Source of the DNA: Gammaproteobacteria bacterium UBA2675
Lineage (GTDB): Bacteria; Pseudomonadota; Gammaproteobacteria; Pseudomonadales; Pseudohongiellaceae
Length of the DNA stretch: 64,000 nt
Assembly: GCA_002354805.1 (NCBI GenBank)
Contig: DEMH01000009.1
Span: 62,001-126,000, forward strand
Direction of reading: 5' to 3'
The notes under the pieces were generated by a model that saw only the letters and a list, made by a program, of their open reading frames with translations, was not told the origin of the DNA and ran no database searches. Each line of letters starts with the position of its first letter. Within the stretch, counting starts at the first letter, position 1. Positions 1-8,534 of this stretch are shown piece by piece. The position numbers and the translations under genes were made by a program.

Positions 1-11
1 AATGCCGCTCC

Positions 12-635
12 ATGAACTATCAAGCCGCCCAATTTGAAATAAGTGCCGCCAAGCTGCGCGACTGTCCGACCGACAGCGTGGCCGAGGTCGCATTCGCTGG
101 CCGCTCCAATGCGGGCAAATCAAGCGCGATTAATACCCTGACCCGCCAGGGTCAGCTGGCCCGAACCAGCAAAACTCCCGGCAGAACACAGCTGATCAAC
201 TATTTCAGGATTGATCAGGGGCGATATCTGGTAGATCTTCCCGGCTACGGGTACGCCAAGGTACCGCTGAAAGTGAAGGACGACTGGCAGGTCCACCTGG
301 AACACTACCTGAACGCTCGCGAGCCGCTGCTGGGACTGGTACTGGTCACCGACATCCGCCACGTGTTCAAGGATTTTGACCTGATGATGATCGACTGGGC
401 TCGTCAGAACCAGTTGCCCCTGCATGTTCTGCTGACAAAATCGGACAAACTCAAGCGTGGCGCCATTCAGGAAGCCCTGATGAAGGCCCGCAAAGAGCTG
501 GAAGGCATGGCTGACGCGAGCGTACAGGCATTTTCATCGCTGAAGCGGCAAGGCGTCGACATCCTGAGCCAGCGCCTTGACGGCTGGCTGGAACCGGCCG
601 ACGAAGCGCCAGCCGATCCTGCCGTCGGTCAGTGA
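12..635 (+). CDS. engB: Ribosome biogenesis GTP-binding protein EngB/YihA/YsxC
   Basis: A 207-residue TRAFAC-class GTPase of the EngB family, which helps assemble the large ribosomal subunit in the cytoplasm. Visible G motifs: G1 GRSNAGKS (30-37), G3 DLPGYG (75-80), G4 TKSD (142-145) and G5 SSLK (175-178), in the order and spacing of the family. The ATG at 12 gives an N-terminus of family-typical length. The 3' end overlaps the convergent polA stop by 7 bp (629-635). The engB/polA pairing is common in gammaproteobacteria. The window starts just upstream, so its promoter cannot be seen. Confidence 0.96.
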   Translation: MNYQAAQFEISAAKLRDCPTDSVAEVAFAGRSNAGKSSAINTLTRQGQLARTSKTPGRTQLINYFRIDQGRYLVDLPGYGYAKVPLKVKDDWQVHLEHYLNAREPLLGLVLVTDIRHVFKDFDLMMIDWARQNQLPLHVLLTKSDKLKRGAIQEALMKARKELEGMADASVQAFSSLKRQGVDILSQRLDGWLEPADEAPADPAVGQ

Positions 636-3400
636 GCCTGATCCCAGTTTTCACCGACACCGACATCAACAACCAGCGGAACGTCCAGTGACGCAGCGCT
701 GACCATACGAAATCGCACTCCCTCCGTCAGCAAATCCACGTCCGCTTCTGCGACCTCGAAAATCAATTCGTCATGCACCTGAAGGACCAGTCTGGCGTCG
801 AGCACGCCAGTCTGTAACCAGTGATCGATATCAACCATCGCCTGCTTGATGATGTCCGCAGCGGTTCCCTGCATGGGTGCATTGATCGCGGTGCGCTGGG
901 CAGCCTTGCGCAGCATCCCGTTACCGGCCTTGATGTCTGGCAGATACAGCCGTCGACCGAACAGTGTCTCCACATAACCTTTGTCCTCGGCCAGTTCCCG
1001 GGTGCGCTCCATGTATTCCAGGACGCCGGGGTAGCGTTCAAAGTAGCGGTCTACGTAAAGCTGGGCATCATGACGGTCGATTCCCAGTTGCCGCGCCAGG
1101 CCAAACGCTGACATGCCGTAAATCAGGCCAAAATTGATGGCCTTGGCGCGCCGCCGCTGCTCGCCAGTGACTTCGTCCACGCCCACCCCAAAGACCTCTG
1201 CGGCGGTTGCCCGATGCACATCCTGTGCATTGGCAAACGCGGTGACCAGACCCTTGTCCTGCGACAGATGCGCCATAATGCGCAGTTCTACCTGTGAGTA
1301 GTCAGCTGCTACCAGCCGGTAGCCCGGGGCTGCGATGAAGGCCTGACGGATTTTGCGCCCCTCGGTGCTGCGTATCGGAATGTTCTGCAGGTTGGGCTCT
1401 GTCGATGACAGTCGTCCCGTGGCCGCTACCGCCTGCTGAAATGTCGAATGGATACGGCGGGTACTGCGGTTTATCTGCAGCGGCAGCTTTTCTGTATAGG
1501 TGGATTTCAGTTTGCTGAGGCCACGATGCTCCATGATCATGTTGGGCAGGTCGTATTCCAGCGCCAGCTCCTGCAACACGGCCTCGGCCGTGGAGGGCTG
1601 ACCCTTGGGCGTCTTTTTCAGCACGGGCAGATTCATTTTTTCATAAAGCACGGTCTGCAGCTGTTTCGGCGAACCGAGGTTAAAGGTCTCTCCGGCTTCC
1701 TTGTAGACCTGCTCCTCGAGCTCTGCCAGGCGCTCAGACAGCGCTGCTGACTGTTCGTGCAGCCGCTCCGGATCAACCGCAATACCGGTTCGTTCCATAC
1801 GTTGCAGAACCGGGCTCAGTGCCAGTTCAAAGTATCGATAAAGTCCCCATAGCTCACCGGTACTCTCCAGTAAGGCCTGCAGCTTGTGGCGAAGCCGGAA
1901 CGTCATGTCGGCACGCGGCGCCAGCCAGTCGAGCGCGGCCTGCGGATCGCACTGACTGACCGGGAGCTTGTTCCGCCCCGAGCCGAGCAGGGCATCCAGC
2001 GACTTCAGCGACTGTTGCAGGTAGTAGTGACTGACATCTTCCAGACTGTGATTGCTGGCCACCGAGTTCAAAACATAGGAGGCCAGATGCGTGTCGAATC
2101 GCCAGCCTCGGACTGCAATGTCATGATTTTGCATCAGATGAGTCAGACGTTTGCTGTCGTGTGCAACTTTGTGGATTGACGGATCCTGCAGGACCGGCTT
2201 GAGCAACTGCAGACATTCCCGCCGATCGAGATTGGATGCCGACTCAAGGCTGTCGTGAGCCAAAGGCAGATAGACTGCCTGACCTGGCTCCCAGCTGAAG
2301 GCCAGTCCGATGACCTGGGCAGACATGTAGTGCTCATTAGCATCAAACAGCGCGGCCAGCGCGAATTGCCCCGCGGATTTGATCGCTTTGATGGTGCTTT
2401 TCAGGGCCTCAGTGTCCGCTATTAACTCGTAGTCCTGCCGCGAGGTTTCCAGCTCACTCAGATCAGGACCATCGTTCTCCGCAGCGTCGGTGACTCCCAG
2501 ATCTTCACGCACGGCAGCCAATTGCTCCGATGAGACCTCAACACCCTGCGATTCCAGCTCCTTGGTCCAGGTCTTGAATTCGAATTCACTGAACAGCGCC
2601 ATAAGTTGAGCCTGGTCCGGCTCTTCGGGGATCAGCTCACCGATGGAAATATCCAGGGGCACATCCAGCTTAATGGTGGCCAGTTCATAGGACAGACGCA
2701 ACTGTTCGATGTTATCTCGCAGCTTTTCACCGATTTTGCCGCCAATTTTGTCGGCGTTTTCGATGATGGCATCCATGGACCCGTATTCCTGCAGCCATTT
2801 CACCGCAGTCTTTGGCCCGACCCCTGGCACACCCGGTATATTGTCCACCTTGTCGCCCGTCAACGCGAGAAAGTCGACTATTCGCTCTGGTGGCAGGCTG
2901 AACTTTTTGTTGACCCCTTCAATATCAAGCCGCTCGTTTGTCATTGTATTGATCAGCGTAACGTGATCACTTACTAACTGGGCAAGGTCTTTATCGCCGG
3001 TAGATACCAGTGTCTCCCGTTGCTGCGTGGTCGCCTGGCAGGCCAGGGTACCGATGACATCATCGGCTTCAACATCCGGGATCACCAGCAGCGGCAGACC
3101 CATGGCTTTGATGATGTGGTGGATCGGCTCAATCTGACTGCGCAGCTCATCGGGCATTGGCGGGCGATGGGCTTTATATTCTTTGTAGATCTCATTACGA
3201 AAGGTGTCGCCCTTGGCGTCAAATACAACAGCGATTGGGCTTTCCGGATACTCTTTCTGGAGACTGCGGATCATGCTGATGACGCCCTTTATGGCGCCAG
3301 TCGGCTGGCCTTTGCTGCTGACCAGAGGAGGCAGGGCGTGATAGGCCCGGAAAAGATAGGAAGATCCGTCAATAAGGATTAGAGGGCTGACTGATGCCAT
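629..3400 (-). CDS. polA: DNA polymerase I
   Basis: Pol I (923 aa from this start) fills gaps and removes RNA primers in replication and repair. The N-terminal 5'-3' flap nuclease domain (about 1-290) keeps its acidic motifs (DGSSYLFRAY, EADDVIGTLA, STGDKDLAQL, TGDKVDNIPG). The C-terminal polymerase domain has motif A DYSQVELR, motif B KAINFGLIYG and motif C VHDE. The middle domain (about 320-510) keeps the 3'-5' exonuclease fold, but the metal-binding acids of motifs I, II and III are absent, so proofreading is probably lost. An in-frame extension to 3478 exists, but the ATG at 3400 gives the family N-terminus (MASVSPLILIDGSSYLF). It overlaps engB at its 3' end. Confidence 0.97.
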   Translation of the reverse strand: MASVSPLILIDGSSYLFRAYHALPPLVSSKGQPTGAIKGVISMIRSLQKEYPESPIAVVFDAKGDTFRNEIYKEYKAHRPPMPDELRSQIEPIHHIIKAMGLPLLVIPDVEADDVIGTLACQATTQQRETLVSTGDKDLAQLVSDHVTLINTMTNERLDIEGVNKKFSLPPERIVDFLALTGDKVDNIPGVPGVGPKTAVKWLQEYGSMDAIIENADKIGGKIGEKLRDNIEQLRLSYELATIKLDVPLDISIGELIPEEPDQAQLMALFSEFEFKTWTKELESQGVEVSSEQLAAVREDLGVTDAAENDGPDLSELETSRQDYELIADTEALKSTIKAIKSAGQFALAALFDANEHYMSAQVIGLAFSWEPGQAVYLPLAHDSLESASNLDRRECLQLLKPVLQDPSIHKVAHDSKRLTHLMQNHDIAVRGWRFDTHLASYVLNSVASNHSLEDVSHYYLQQSLKSLDALLGSGRNKLPVSQCDPQAALDWLAPRADMTFRLRHKLQALLESTGELWGLYRYFELALSPVLQRMERTGIAVDPERLHEQSAALSERLAELEEQVYKEAGETFNLGSPKQLQTVLYEKMNLPVLKKTPKGQPSTAEAVLQELALEYDLPNMIMEHRGLSKLKSTYTEKLPLQINRSTRRIHSTFQQAVAATGRLSSTEPNLQNIPIRSTEGRKIRQAFIAAPGYRLVAADYSQVELRIMAHLSQDKGLVTAFANAQDVHRATAAEVFGVGVDEVTGEQRRRAKAINFGLIYGMSAFGLARQLGIDRHDAQLYVDRYFERYPGVLEYMERTRELAEDKGYVETLFGRRLYLPDIKAGNGMLRKAAQRTAINAPMQGTAADIIKQAMVDIDHWLQTGVLDARLVLQVHDELIFEVAEADVDLLTEGVRFRMVSAASLDVPLVVDVGVGENWDQAH

Positions 3401-3443
3401 GGTGTGGGACGTCCGCTGTGCTTTACAGGCTGTTAGGTTAATT

Positions 3444-4379
3444 TTAGTAAACCTGACACCGCTTGAAGGCACTGGCAAGGTTTTCCATCAAGTTTACATA
3501 AGCCTGGGGGCCGGAGGTCAAGGCCTGTCCCGTGGTATCTGCCTGAATCCGGTTGACCGGCTGGTTGCCAAGCAGGGTGTTCACGGTGCTGGCCTGCGCC
3601 GTGACATCTTCCAGTACGCAGGTCAGCGGGCGCTCTTCTATGGCTCTGCGAACCGCCAGCATATGGCGCACACCTGGCTGAAGCTCCTCGCTTTCCACAA
3701 ATACCAGCTGATGACCCAGGTTGAACTGGCGCTCAAAATACTGGAAGGCGTTGTGATACACCGCATAGTCCGTGTTTTGCAACGGCATCAGATCGGTCTG
3801 AAGACGGTCTTTGAGAGAGATCAGCTGTCGTGAAAAGCTGGCCAGATTATGCTGGTAACGGCCTGCATTGACTGGGTCCAGAGCAGACAGTTTGCTCACC
3901 ATGGCCTGGGCAATCAGCAGGGCATTATCGGTATCCAGCCAGATGTGGGGGTCAATGCTGTGACCGTGCTTATGCTGATGGCCGGCATGATCACCCTGCT
4001 GCGGAATGAGAATCTCGACATCGTCGTGGTCGTCATACCCGGCGTGGTGCACCTTCAAGCCAGGCAATGCAAGTACCTCGACGGTTTCAGTATCACGCTC
4101 GGCAAGCGTGTCGGCCAGCCAGGTTTCCAGTTCGGGGCCCACCCAGACCAGCAGACTGGCCGTGCTGATGGCACGAACAGTGGAGGGTTTCATGACAAAG
4201 TGGTGATAGGATTGATTGGCAGGAATCAGCACCGCCGGCTCTGAAACACCATCGGTAACCGCATGGGCGATCAGTTGCAGTGGCTTGATACTGGTAACAA
4301 CGGTAACCTGCGCCGCTGCTACATGGCTGAGCATCAGTGTAAGACTGACTGCCAGAATCGTTCGTAACATTGGGATCAT
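3444..4379 (-). CDS. znuA: Zinc ABC transporter, periplasmic zinc-binding protein ZnuA
   Basis: Cluster A-I solute-binding protein (311 aa) that captures zinc in the periplasm and delivers it to ZnuB. It has a signal peptide (about 1-23, ending VAAAQ), a first metal-ligand region around HH 59-60, a His/Asp-rich loop at about 111-140 typical of ZnuA, then the HIWLD motif. It is divergent from znuCB across a 154-bp gap with a Zur box, so all three genes are probably derepressed together under zinc shortage. An ATG three codons downstream (4370) is an alternative start. Manganese specificity is less likely because of the His-rich loop. Confidence 0.93.
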   Translation of the reverse strand: MIPMLRTILAVSLTLMLSHVAAAQVTVVTSIKPLQLIAHAVTDGVSEPAVLIPANQSYHHFVMKPSTVRAISTASLLVWVGPELETWLADTLAERDTETVEVLALPGLKVHHAGYDDHDDVEILIPQQGDHAGHQHKHGHSIDPHIWLDTDNALLIAQAMVSKLSALDPVNAGRYQHNLASFSRQLISLKDRLQTDLMPLQNTDYAVYHNAFQYFERQFNLGHQLVFVESEELQPGVRHMLAVRRAIEERPLTCVLEDVTAQASTVNTLLGNQPVNRIQADTTGQALTSGPQAYVNLMENLASAFKRCQVY

Positions 4380-4391
4380 CTGTCATCAAAA

Positions 4392-4414
4392 GAAATGCTA
4401 TCATATACCATTTT
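4392..4414. promoter_or_regulatory. Zur box between znuA and znuCB
   Basis: The 23-bp imperfect palindrome begins GAAATGCTATC and ends ATATACCATTTT. It matches 18 of the 22 defined positions of the proteobacterial Zur consensus (GAAATGTTATA-N-TATAACATTTC). It is 13 bp from the znuA start and 120 bp from the znuC start, in the only gap between the divergent zinc-uptake genes. Inference: zinc-loaded Zur binds here and represses both directions. No zur gene lies nearby in the window. Confidence 0.82.
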
Positions 4415-4533
4415 GCGCAAAAGCTCCATCATCGCCCTCCCACGTGCCGGTATCCTGCAGTTGGTGCAGATGTCAGCCAAGGGCCTGTATTAAATGATCG
4501 ATGCAGCCGCCACGGGTAGTTCAAGGACTTCAT

Positions 4534-5301
4534 ATGAGCCATGAAATATTAGTAGAAGCCAGGGATGTAAGCCTCAGCCTGGGTGGCCGAAAAATTCTGG
4601 ATCGTGTGAATCTGACACTGAACAAGGGCAAGCTGTTAACGCTAATTGGTCCCAATGGCGCTGGCAAAACCACACTGGTCAGAATCGTGCTGGGGTTGAT
4701 GCAGGGAGAATCTGGCAAGCTGGTGCGCAAACCCGGTCTGCGCATTGGTTATATGCCGCAGAAAGTATTTGTCGAACCCACCCTGCCTCTGACCGTCGAA
4801 CGCTTTATCCAGCTCGGCGCTCGCGGACAGAAAGTGGTGGCGGCCAACAAGGTGCTGGACGAGGTCAAAGTCGGGCACCTGCTCAGACAACAGGTTTCCG
4901 CGCTGTCCGGCGGGGAAATGCAGCGCGTTCTGCTGGCGCGCGCGTTAAGCCACTCGCCAGATCTGCTGGTGCTTGATGAGCCGGCCCAGGGCGTCGACAT
5001 TAATGGTCAGACGGAACTGTACGAGTTGATCAACACCATTCGTGAGCGGCACCATTGCGGGGTGATGATGGTGTCTCATGACCTGCACCTGGTCATGGCC
5101 GCCACCGACGAAGTCATCTGTCTGAATCAGCACATTTGCTGTCATGGCAAACCTGAACATGTGAGCAATGATCCGGCCTACCTGGCGCTGTTCGGCAAAA
5201 GGCAGGCGGCCACACTGGCAGTTTATACTCACCACCACAACCATGATCACGATATCGCTGGCGATGTCATCAAGCCAAAGGACGGCCACCGCCATGTATG
5301 A
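4534..5301 (+). CDS. znuC: Zinc ABC transporter ATP-binding protein ZnuC
   Basis: ATPase subunit (255 aa) that energises zinc import with ZnuB. It shows Walker A GPNGAGKT (39-46), the ABC signature LSGGEMQR (124-131), Walker B LLVLDEP (144-150) and the H-loop in MVSHDLH. The C-terminus is His-rich (THHHNHDHD), as in other ZnuC proteins. The start at 4534 is chosen because AAGGA lies 6 nt upstream (4523-4527) and MSHEIL is family-like. An in-frame ATG at 4501 only adds a poor extension. The 3' end overlaps znuB by 8 bp, suggesting translational coupling. Confidence 0.95.
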   Translation: MSHEILVEARDVSLSLGGRKILDRVNLTLNKGKLLTLIGPNGAGKTTLVRIVLGLMQGESGKLVRKPGLRIGYMPQKVFVEPTLPLTVERFIQLGARGQKVVAANKVLDEVKVGHLLRQQVSALSGGEMQRVLLARALSHSPDLLVLDEPAQGVDINGQTELYELINTIRERHHCGVMMVSHDLHLVMAATDEVICLNQHICCHGKPEHVSNDPAYLALFGKRQAATLAVYTHHHNHDHDIAGDVIKPKDGHRHV

Positions 5302-6082
5302 CTTTATCATTTACGCCGTTATCGCCGGGCTTCTGATAGCCGCGCTGGCAGGGCCGCTGGGATGTTTTGTAGTCTGGCGCCGCATGTCCTACTTTGGCGA
5401 TACGCTGGCGCATTCGTCGCTGCTCGGTGTTGCTCTGGCCATCGTCGCCAGTATCAATCTGCAGCTTGCCATCATTATCAGCTGCGCCGTGTTTGCGGCG
5501 ATTCTGTTGCTGCTGGAAAAAAGGCAAATGCTTGCCACTGACACACTGCTAGGCATCATCGCCCACAGCACGCTGGCTTTCGGTCTGCTGATTCTGTCAC
5601 TGTCAGACATGGTGCAGGTGAATCTGATGGCGTTTCTGTTCGGCGACCTGCTGACCATTACGCAACAGGATCTGATCTGGATAGTCGCGACCTGTGTGGT
5701 GCTGGCGGGGCTTCTGTATCACTTCTGGGGAGAGTTTCTGGCGTTGACCGTTCATAAAGAGCTGGCCATAGTCGAGGGTCTGCCAGTAGAACGGCTGTAT
5801 GCACTGCTGGTGCTGATGATTGCGATGCTGATCGCAGTGGCCATGAAGATCGTGGGTGTTCTGCTGATCACTTCCTTGCTCATCATTCCGGCCGCTGCCG
5901 CCAGACGACTGGCCAGCACGCCGGAACAGATGGCATTGGGCGCCGCAGTAATCGGTTGCCTGGCCGTGGCAGGCGGTGTCACGCTGTCTTTTTATCTGGA
6001 CACACCGGCAGGCCCTTCGATTGTAGCCTGCGCATGTGTTTGCTTCCTGCTTATTTACGCCCGTCCGGTAACGCGCGTTTAA
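5294..6082 (+). CDS. znuB: Zinc ABC transporter permease ZnuB
   Basis: Inner-membrane permease (262 aa) of the ABC-3 family, the channel subunit of ZnuABC. It is almost entirely hydrophobic, with about eight membrane segments, and carries family stretches GCFVVWRRMSYFGD near the N-terminus and KIVGVLLITSLLIIPAAAAR near the C-terminus. The start at 5294 (MYDFIIYA) overlaps the znuC 3' end; an in-frame extension to 5168 lies wholly inside znuC and has no hydrophobic character. The 3' end overlaps the convergent SCO1-like gene by 4 bp. Confidence 0.94.
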   Translation: MYDFIIYAVIAGLLIAALAGPLGCFVVWRRMSYFGDTLAHSSLLGVALAIVASINLQLAIIISCAVFAAILLLLEKRQMLATDTLLGIIAHSTLAFGLLILSLSDMVQVNLMAFLFGDLLTITQQDLIWIVATCVVLAGLLYHFWGEFLALTVHKELAIVEGLPVERLYALLVLMIAMLIAVAMKIVGVLLITSLLIIPAAAARRLASTPEQMALGAAVIGCLAVAGGVTLSFYLDTPAGPSIVACACVCFLLIYARPVTRV

Positions 6083-6750
6083 AGCGTGTTGCGGATGATC
6101 CGGTAGGTTTCGCTGATCTGGCCCCGCTTGATATTCGGCTCCAGAAAACCGCGGTAGCGACCCTCAGGATCAATCAGCAGGATGTTGCCGCTGTGGTCAA
6201 CCATGAAGTTTTGTGGCTGACCGCCATCCGGCGCTGGCACCGGCATGATGCCATGCGCAATGAAAAGCTCACTGGCCAGTTGTGATACCTGGCGATACTC
6301 TCCATTTAGACCCAGAAAATCCTCATGGTAGGCCTGCATGAAATCTGCGATTTTTGCGGTATCGTCGCGAAAGGGGTCAACACTGATCATTACCACCTGT
6401 GTGTCATCCTGCAGGGGATCACCTTCCAGCTCATTATAGAAGCCAGTCAGCTCAAACATGGTCAGAGGGCAGATATCGGGACAGTTGGTGAAACCAAAAA
6501 ACACCATGGTCCAGTTGCCTTGCAGAGACTCCTCTGTGAAAGGCTGACCGTAGTGATCTACCAGGTCAAACTCACTGATGGCCACAGGCGCTTCATAAAT
6601 CATCGCGCCCATTTCACGCAGCTCTTCAGCAGAAACCTGCTCCTGCTGAGCTGCCCGATTGTTGTCAGCGTACCGTGCATAGGTCATGTAAAAAACGATA
6701 ACCACCCAGACAAGGCACAGAATGAGGGTCAGTTTTACGCCTTTTTTCAT
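6079..6750 (-). CDS. SCO1/SenC family copper chaperone for cytochrome oxidase
   Basis: Membrane-anchored thioredoxin-fold protein (223 aa) that helps load Cu into the Cu_A site of cytochrome oxidase subunit II. One N-terminal membrane anchor (about 7-26) precedes the periplasmic domain. The copper-binding CxxxC is C90/C94 in GFTNCPDICPL and the third ligand is H186 in MVDHSGN. It lies downstream of cyoE on the same strand, the order seen at the end of the Pseudomonas aeruginosa aa3 cluster. Either of the two oxidases encoded here could be its client; the sequence does not tell which. Confidence 0.94.
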   Translation of the reverse strand: MKKGVKLTLILCLVWVVIVFYMTYARYADNNRAAQQEQVSAEELREMGAMIYEAPVAISEFDLVDHYGQPFTEESLQGNWTMVFFGFTNCPDICPLTMFELTGFYNELEGDPLQDDTQVVMISVDPFRDDTAKIADFMQAYHEDFLGLNGEYRQVSQLASELFIAHGIMPVPAPDGGQPQNFMVDHSGNILLIDPEGRYRGFLEPNIKRGQISETYRIIRNTL

Positions 6751-6783
6751 AATTTACTGCCTGCTATGAAAAGTTTGCGAAAA

Positions 6784-7689
6784 TTAGATCGTGAAGTAGT
6801 GATCAAGCAAAAGAACCGGAAACAGCACCATCAGATAGATGATGGAGTATTTGAAAGTATCCATGGCCGTTGATGGCTTGGGCCGGAACATCAGCAGCAG
6901 CGACCAGACCAGGAAGCCAACGCCGAGGACCACTGCGGCAAGCAGATAGAGCAGGCCGCTCATGCCAATCAGCCAGGGCAGGATGCTGACCAGCAACAGG
7001 ATAATGGTGTAAAGAATAATGTGGATCTTGGTGAGATGTTCGCCATGGGTGACAGGCAGCATGGGGATGCCTGTTTTGGCGTACTCGTCCTTGCGGTATA
7101 TGGCCAGCGCCCAGAAATGCGGCGGCGTCCAGGCAAAGATGATGAGCACCAGAATCAGGGCGCCAGGCTCAATGGTACCGGTCACTGCAGCCCAGCCAAG
7201 CAGGGGTGGCATGGCGCCTGACAGGCCGCCAATAACGATGTTCTGGGGTGTCGCGCGCTTCAGGTAGCCGGTGTAGATAAAGGCATAACCAATAAAAGAA
7301 GCCAGCGTCAGCCAGGCGCTCAGCGGGTTGACCCAGATCAGCATGATCGCCATGCCGGCTATGCCAATGATCGCCGCAAACCAGGCAGCCTGCCGCGGAG
7401 CCACGCGGCCCTGTGGCATGGGGCGGTTAATGGTTCGGCGCATGACAGCGTCAACCTTGCGGTCGATCAGGTGGTTAACCACGGCGCCGGAGCCGGCAAC
7501 CAGCGCAATGCCGATATTGCCGAGTATCAGGATGTCCAGCGGCACCATGCCAGGAACCGCCAGAAACATGCCAACCAGGGAGGTCAGAATCATCAACATG
7601 ACCACCCGCGGCTTGCACATTTCATAATAGTCGCGCCAGCTTGCGGTCTGATTGTGCGTCAGTTCTGTCACGGAGATCTCTCTCTGCAT
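6784..7689 (-). CDS. cyoE: Protohaem IX farnesyltransferase (haem O synthase)
   Basis: UbiA-family inner-membrane prenyltransferase (301 aa) that converts haem B to haem O, the first step to haem A. It has many membrane segments and the prenyl-diphosphate binding motifs NHLIDRKVDAVMRRTINRPM and YRKDEYAKTGIPML. I use the ATG at 7689 (MQREISVTEL); an upstream in-frame ATG at 7719 adds ten residues and cannot be excluded, since neither start has a strong ribosome binding site. It clusters with SCO1 and the oxidase genes. The next enzyme, haem A synthase (CtaA/Cox15), usually sits beside it but is not in this window. Confidence 0.95.
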   Translation of the reverse strand: MQREISVTELTHNQTASWRDYYEMCKPRVVMLMILTSLVGMFLAVPGMVPLDILILGNIGIALVAGSGAVVNHLIDRKVDAVMRRTINRPMPQGRVAPRQAAWFAAIIGIAGMAIMLIWVNPLSAWLTLASFIGYAFIYTGYLKRATPQNIVIGGLSGAMPPLLGWAAVTGTIEPGALILVLIIFAWTPPHFWALAIYRKDEYAKTGIPMLPVTHGEHLTKIHIILYTIILLLVSILPWLIGMSGLLYLLAAVVLGVGFLVWSLLLMFRPKPSTAMDTFKYSIIYLMVLFPVLLLDHYFTI

Positions 7690-7809
7690 ACACCTGCGCC
7701 ACGGACTTCGGGCGGGCATGTCTACTGTGAATTTATCGGGGGTTGGCTATTGTAACGTAAATCAGTCTACGATAGAAAAAACAAGACAAATTATTTTTGG
7801 AGGAGTAAA

Positions 7810-7998
7810 TTGATATTGAGAGCGGCCCGAAAGGTCAAGTCCGCTACTCAAGGGAAATGGCCCCAAGCCGACCCAGCAAGACCGGCAGCAGGGTCTCAGT
7901 CTGTTGATTTAGTGTCATCTGAAATTGCGGAGCAGGTGTATACAAGACTGATAGATGTACAAAGAAGCGATCCAAAAACAGAAGGAGAAGCTAAATGA
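7810..7998 (+). CDS. Small hypothetical protein, translationally coupled to the next gene
   Basis: A 62-residue hydrophilic ORF starting with TTG. GGAGG (7799-7803) lies 6 nt before the TTG, and its stop overlaps the next gene's ATG as ATGA (7995-7998). These two signals are the reasons to believe it. The N-terminal third is rich in Arg/Lys/Ala, and the C-terminal half (VSSEIAEQVYTRLIDVQ) looks like an amphipathic helix. There is no signal peptide, membrane segment or family I recognise. It could be a leader for the downstream membrane protein or a small protein of unknown function. Confidence 0.55.
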   Translation: MILRAARKVKSATQGKWPQADPARPAAGSQSVDLVSSEIAEQVYTRLIDVQRSDPKTEGEAK

Positions 7999-8534
7999 GA
8001 TGTATCTATTATTTGTCACCCACCCTCAAAAGCACCCATCAGATCTCAGACGATCTGCACTCCATCGGCGTGGATGACTGGTTTCTGCATATCCACAGCA
8101 AGGACGAGAGCGGGCTGGTCAAAGAGCATCTTCACTCGAGCAATTATTTTGAAACCCTGGACTTTATTCGCGAAGGATTCATAGGCGCTGGAATTGGCTT
8201 TGTCGCGGGCCTGGTGTTTGCCGGTCTGATCGGCATGACAGATCCCTTTGCGGTATCCATCCCCTGGTATGCTTTTGCGGCCATAGTGTTTCTGGTCACC
8301 TGTTTTGGTGCCTGGGTAGGCGGCCTGACCGGTGTGATGAATGAGAACAAAAAGATCGCTCACTTCCACGACGATATTAAAGCGGGCAAGTATCTTGTTC
8401 TGATTTACGCGAAAGAAAAGCAGGTCAAGAAAGTGCAGGAGATGATGACCAACAAACACCCCGAGGCACAACTTGCCGCTATTGATCCTCACTTCCTGAA
8501 CCCATTTGCAGACCTGCAGATGGTACGTGCCTGA
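7995..8534 (+). CDS. DUF1269-like membrane protein of unknown function
   Basis: A 179-residue protein with a soluble N-terminal region (1-50) whose pattern of a beta strand, helix, then GVDDWFLHIHSKD resembles DUF1269 / general-stress-type membrane proteins. Two membrane helices follow (about 61-82 and 90-114), separated by a short loop and joined by glycine-rich segments. A cytoplasmic-looking C-terminal domain (120-179) ends the protein. AAGGAG precedes the ATG. It follows the small ORF with a 4-bp overlap and stands 328 bp before the caa3 oxidase operon. Family assignment is by general resemblance only; the function is unknown. Confidence 0.8.
   Translation: MRCIYYLSPTLKSTHQISDDLHSIGVDDWFLHIHSKDESGLVKEHLHSSNYFETLDFIREGFIGAGIGFVAGLVFAGLIGMTDPFAVSIPWYAFAAIVFLVTCFGAWVGGLTGVMNENKKIAHFHDDIKAGKYLVLIYAKEKQVKKVQEMMTNKHPEAQLAAIDPHFLNPFADLQMVRA

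Noticed and set aside
3401..3478. N-terminal extension of PolA by 26 residues
   Set aside because: The extension is not family-like and overlaps the znuA 3' end; the ATG at 3400 gives the normal Pol I start.
4216..4497. Plus-strand ORF spanning the znuA start and the Zur box
   Set aside because: It runs antisense through the znuA signal peptide and then through the operator, has no family resemblance and is not Zur.
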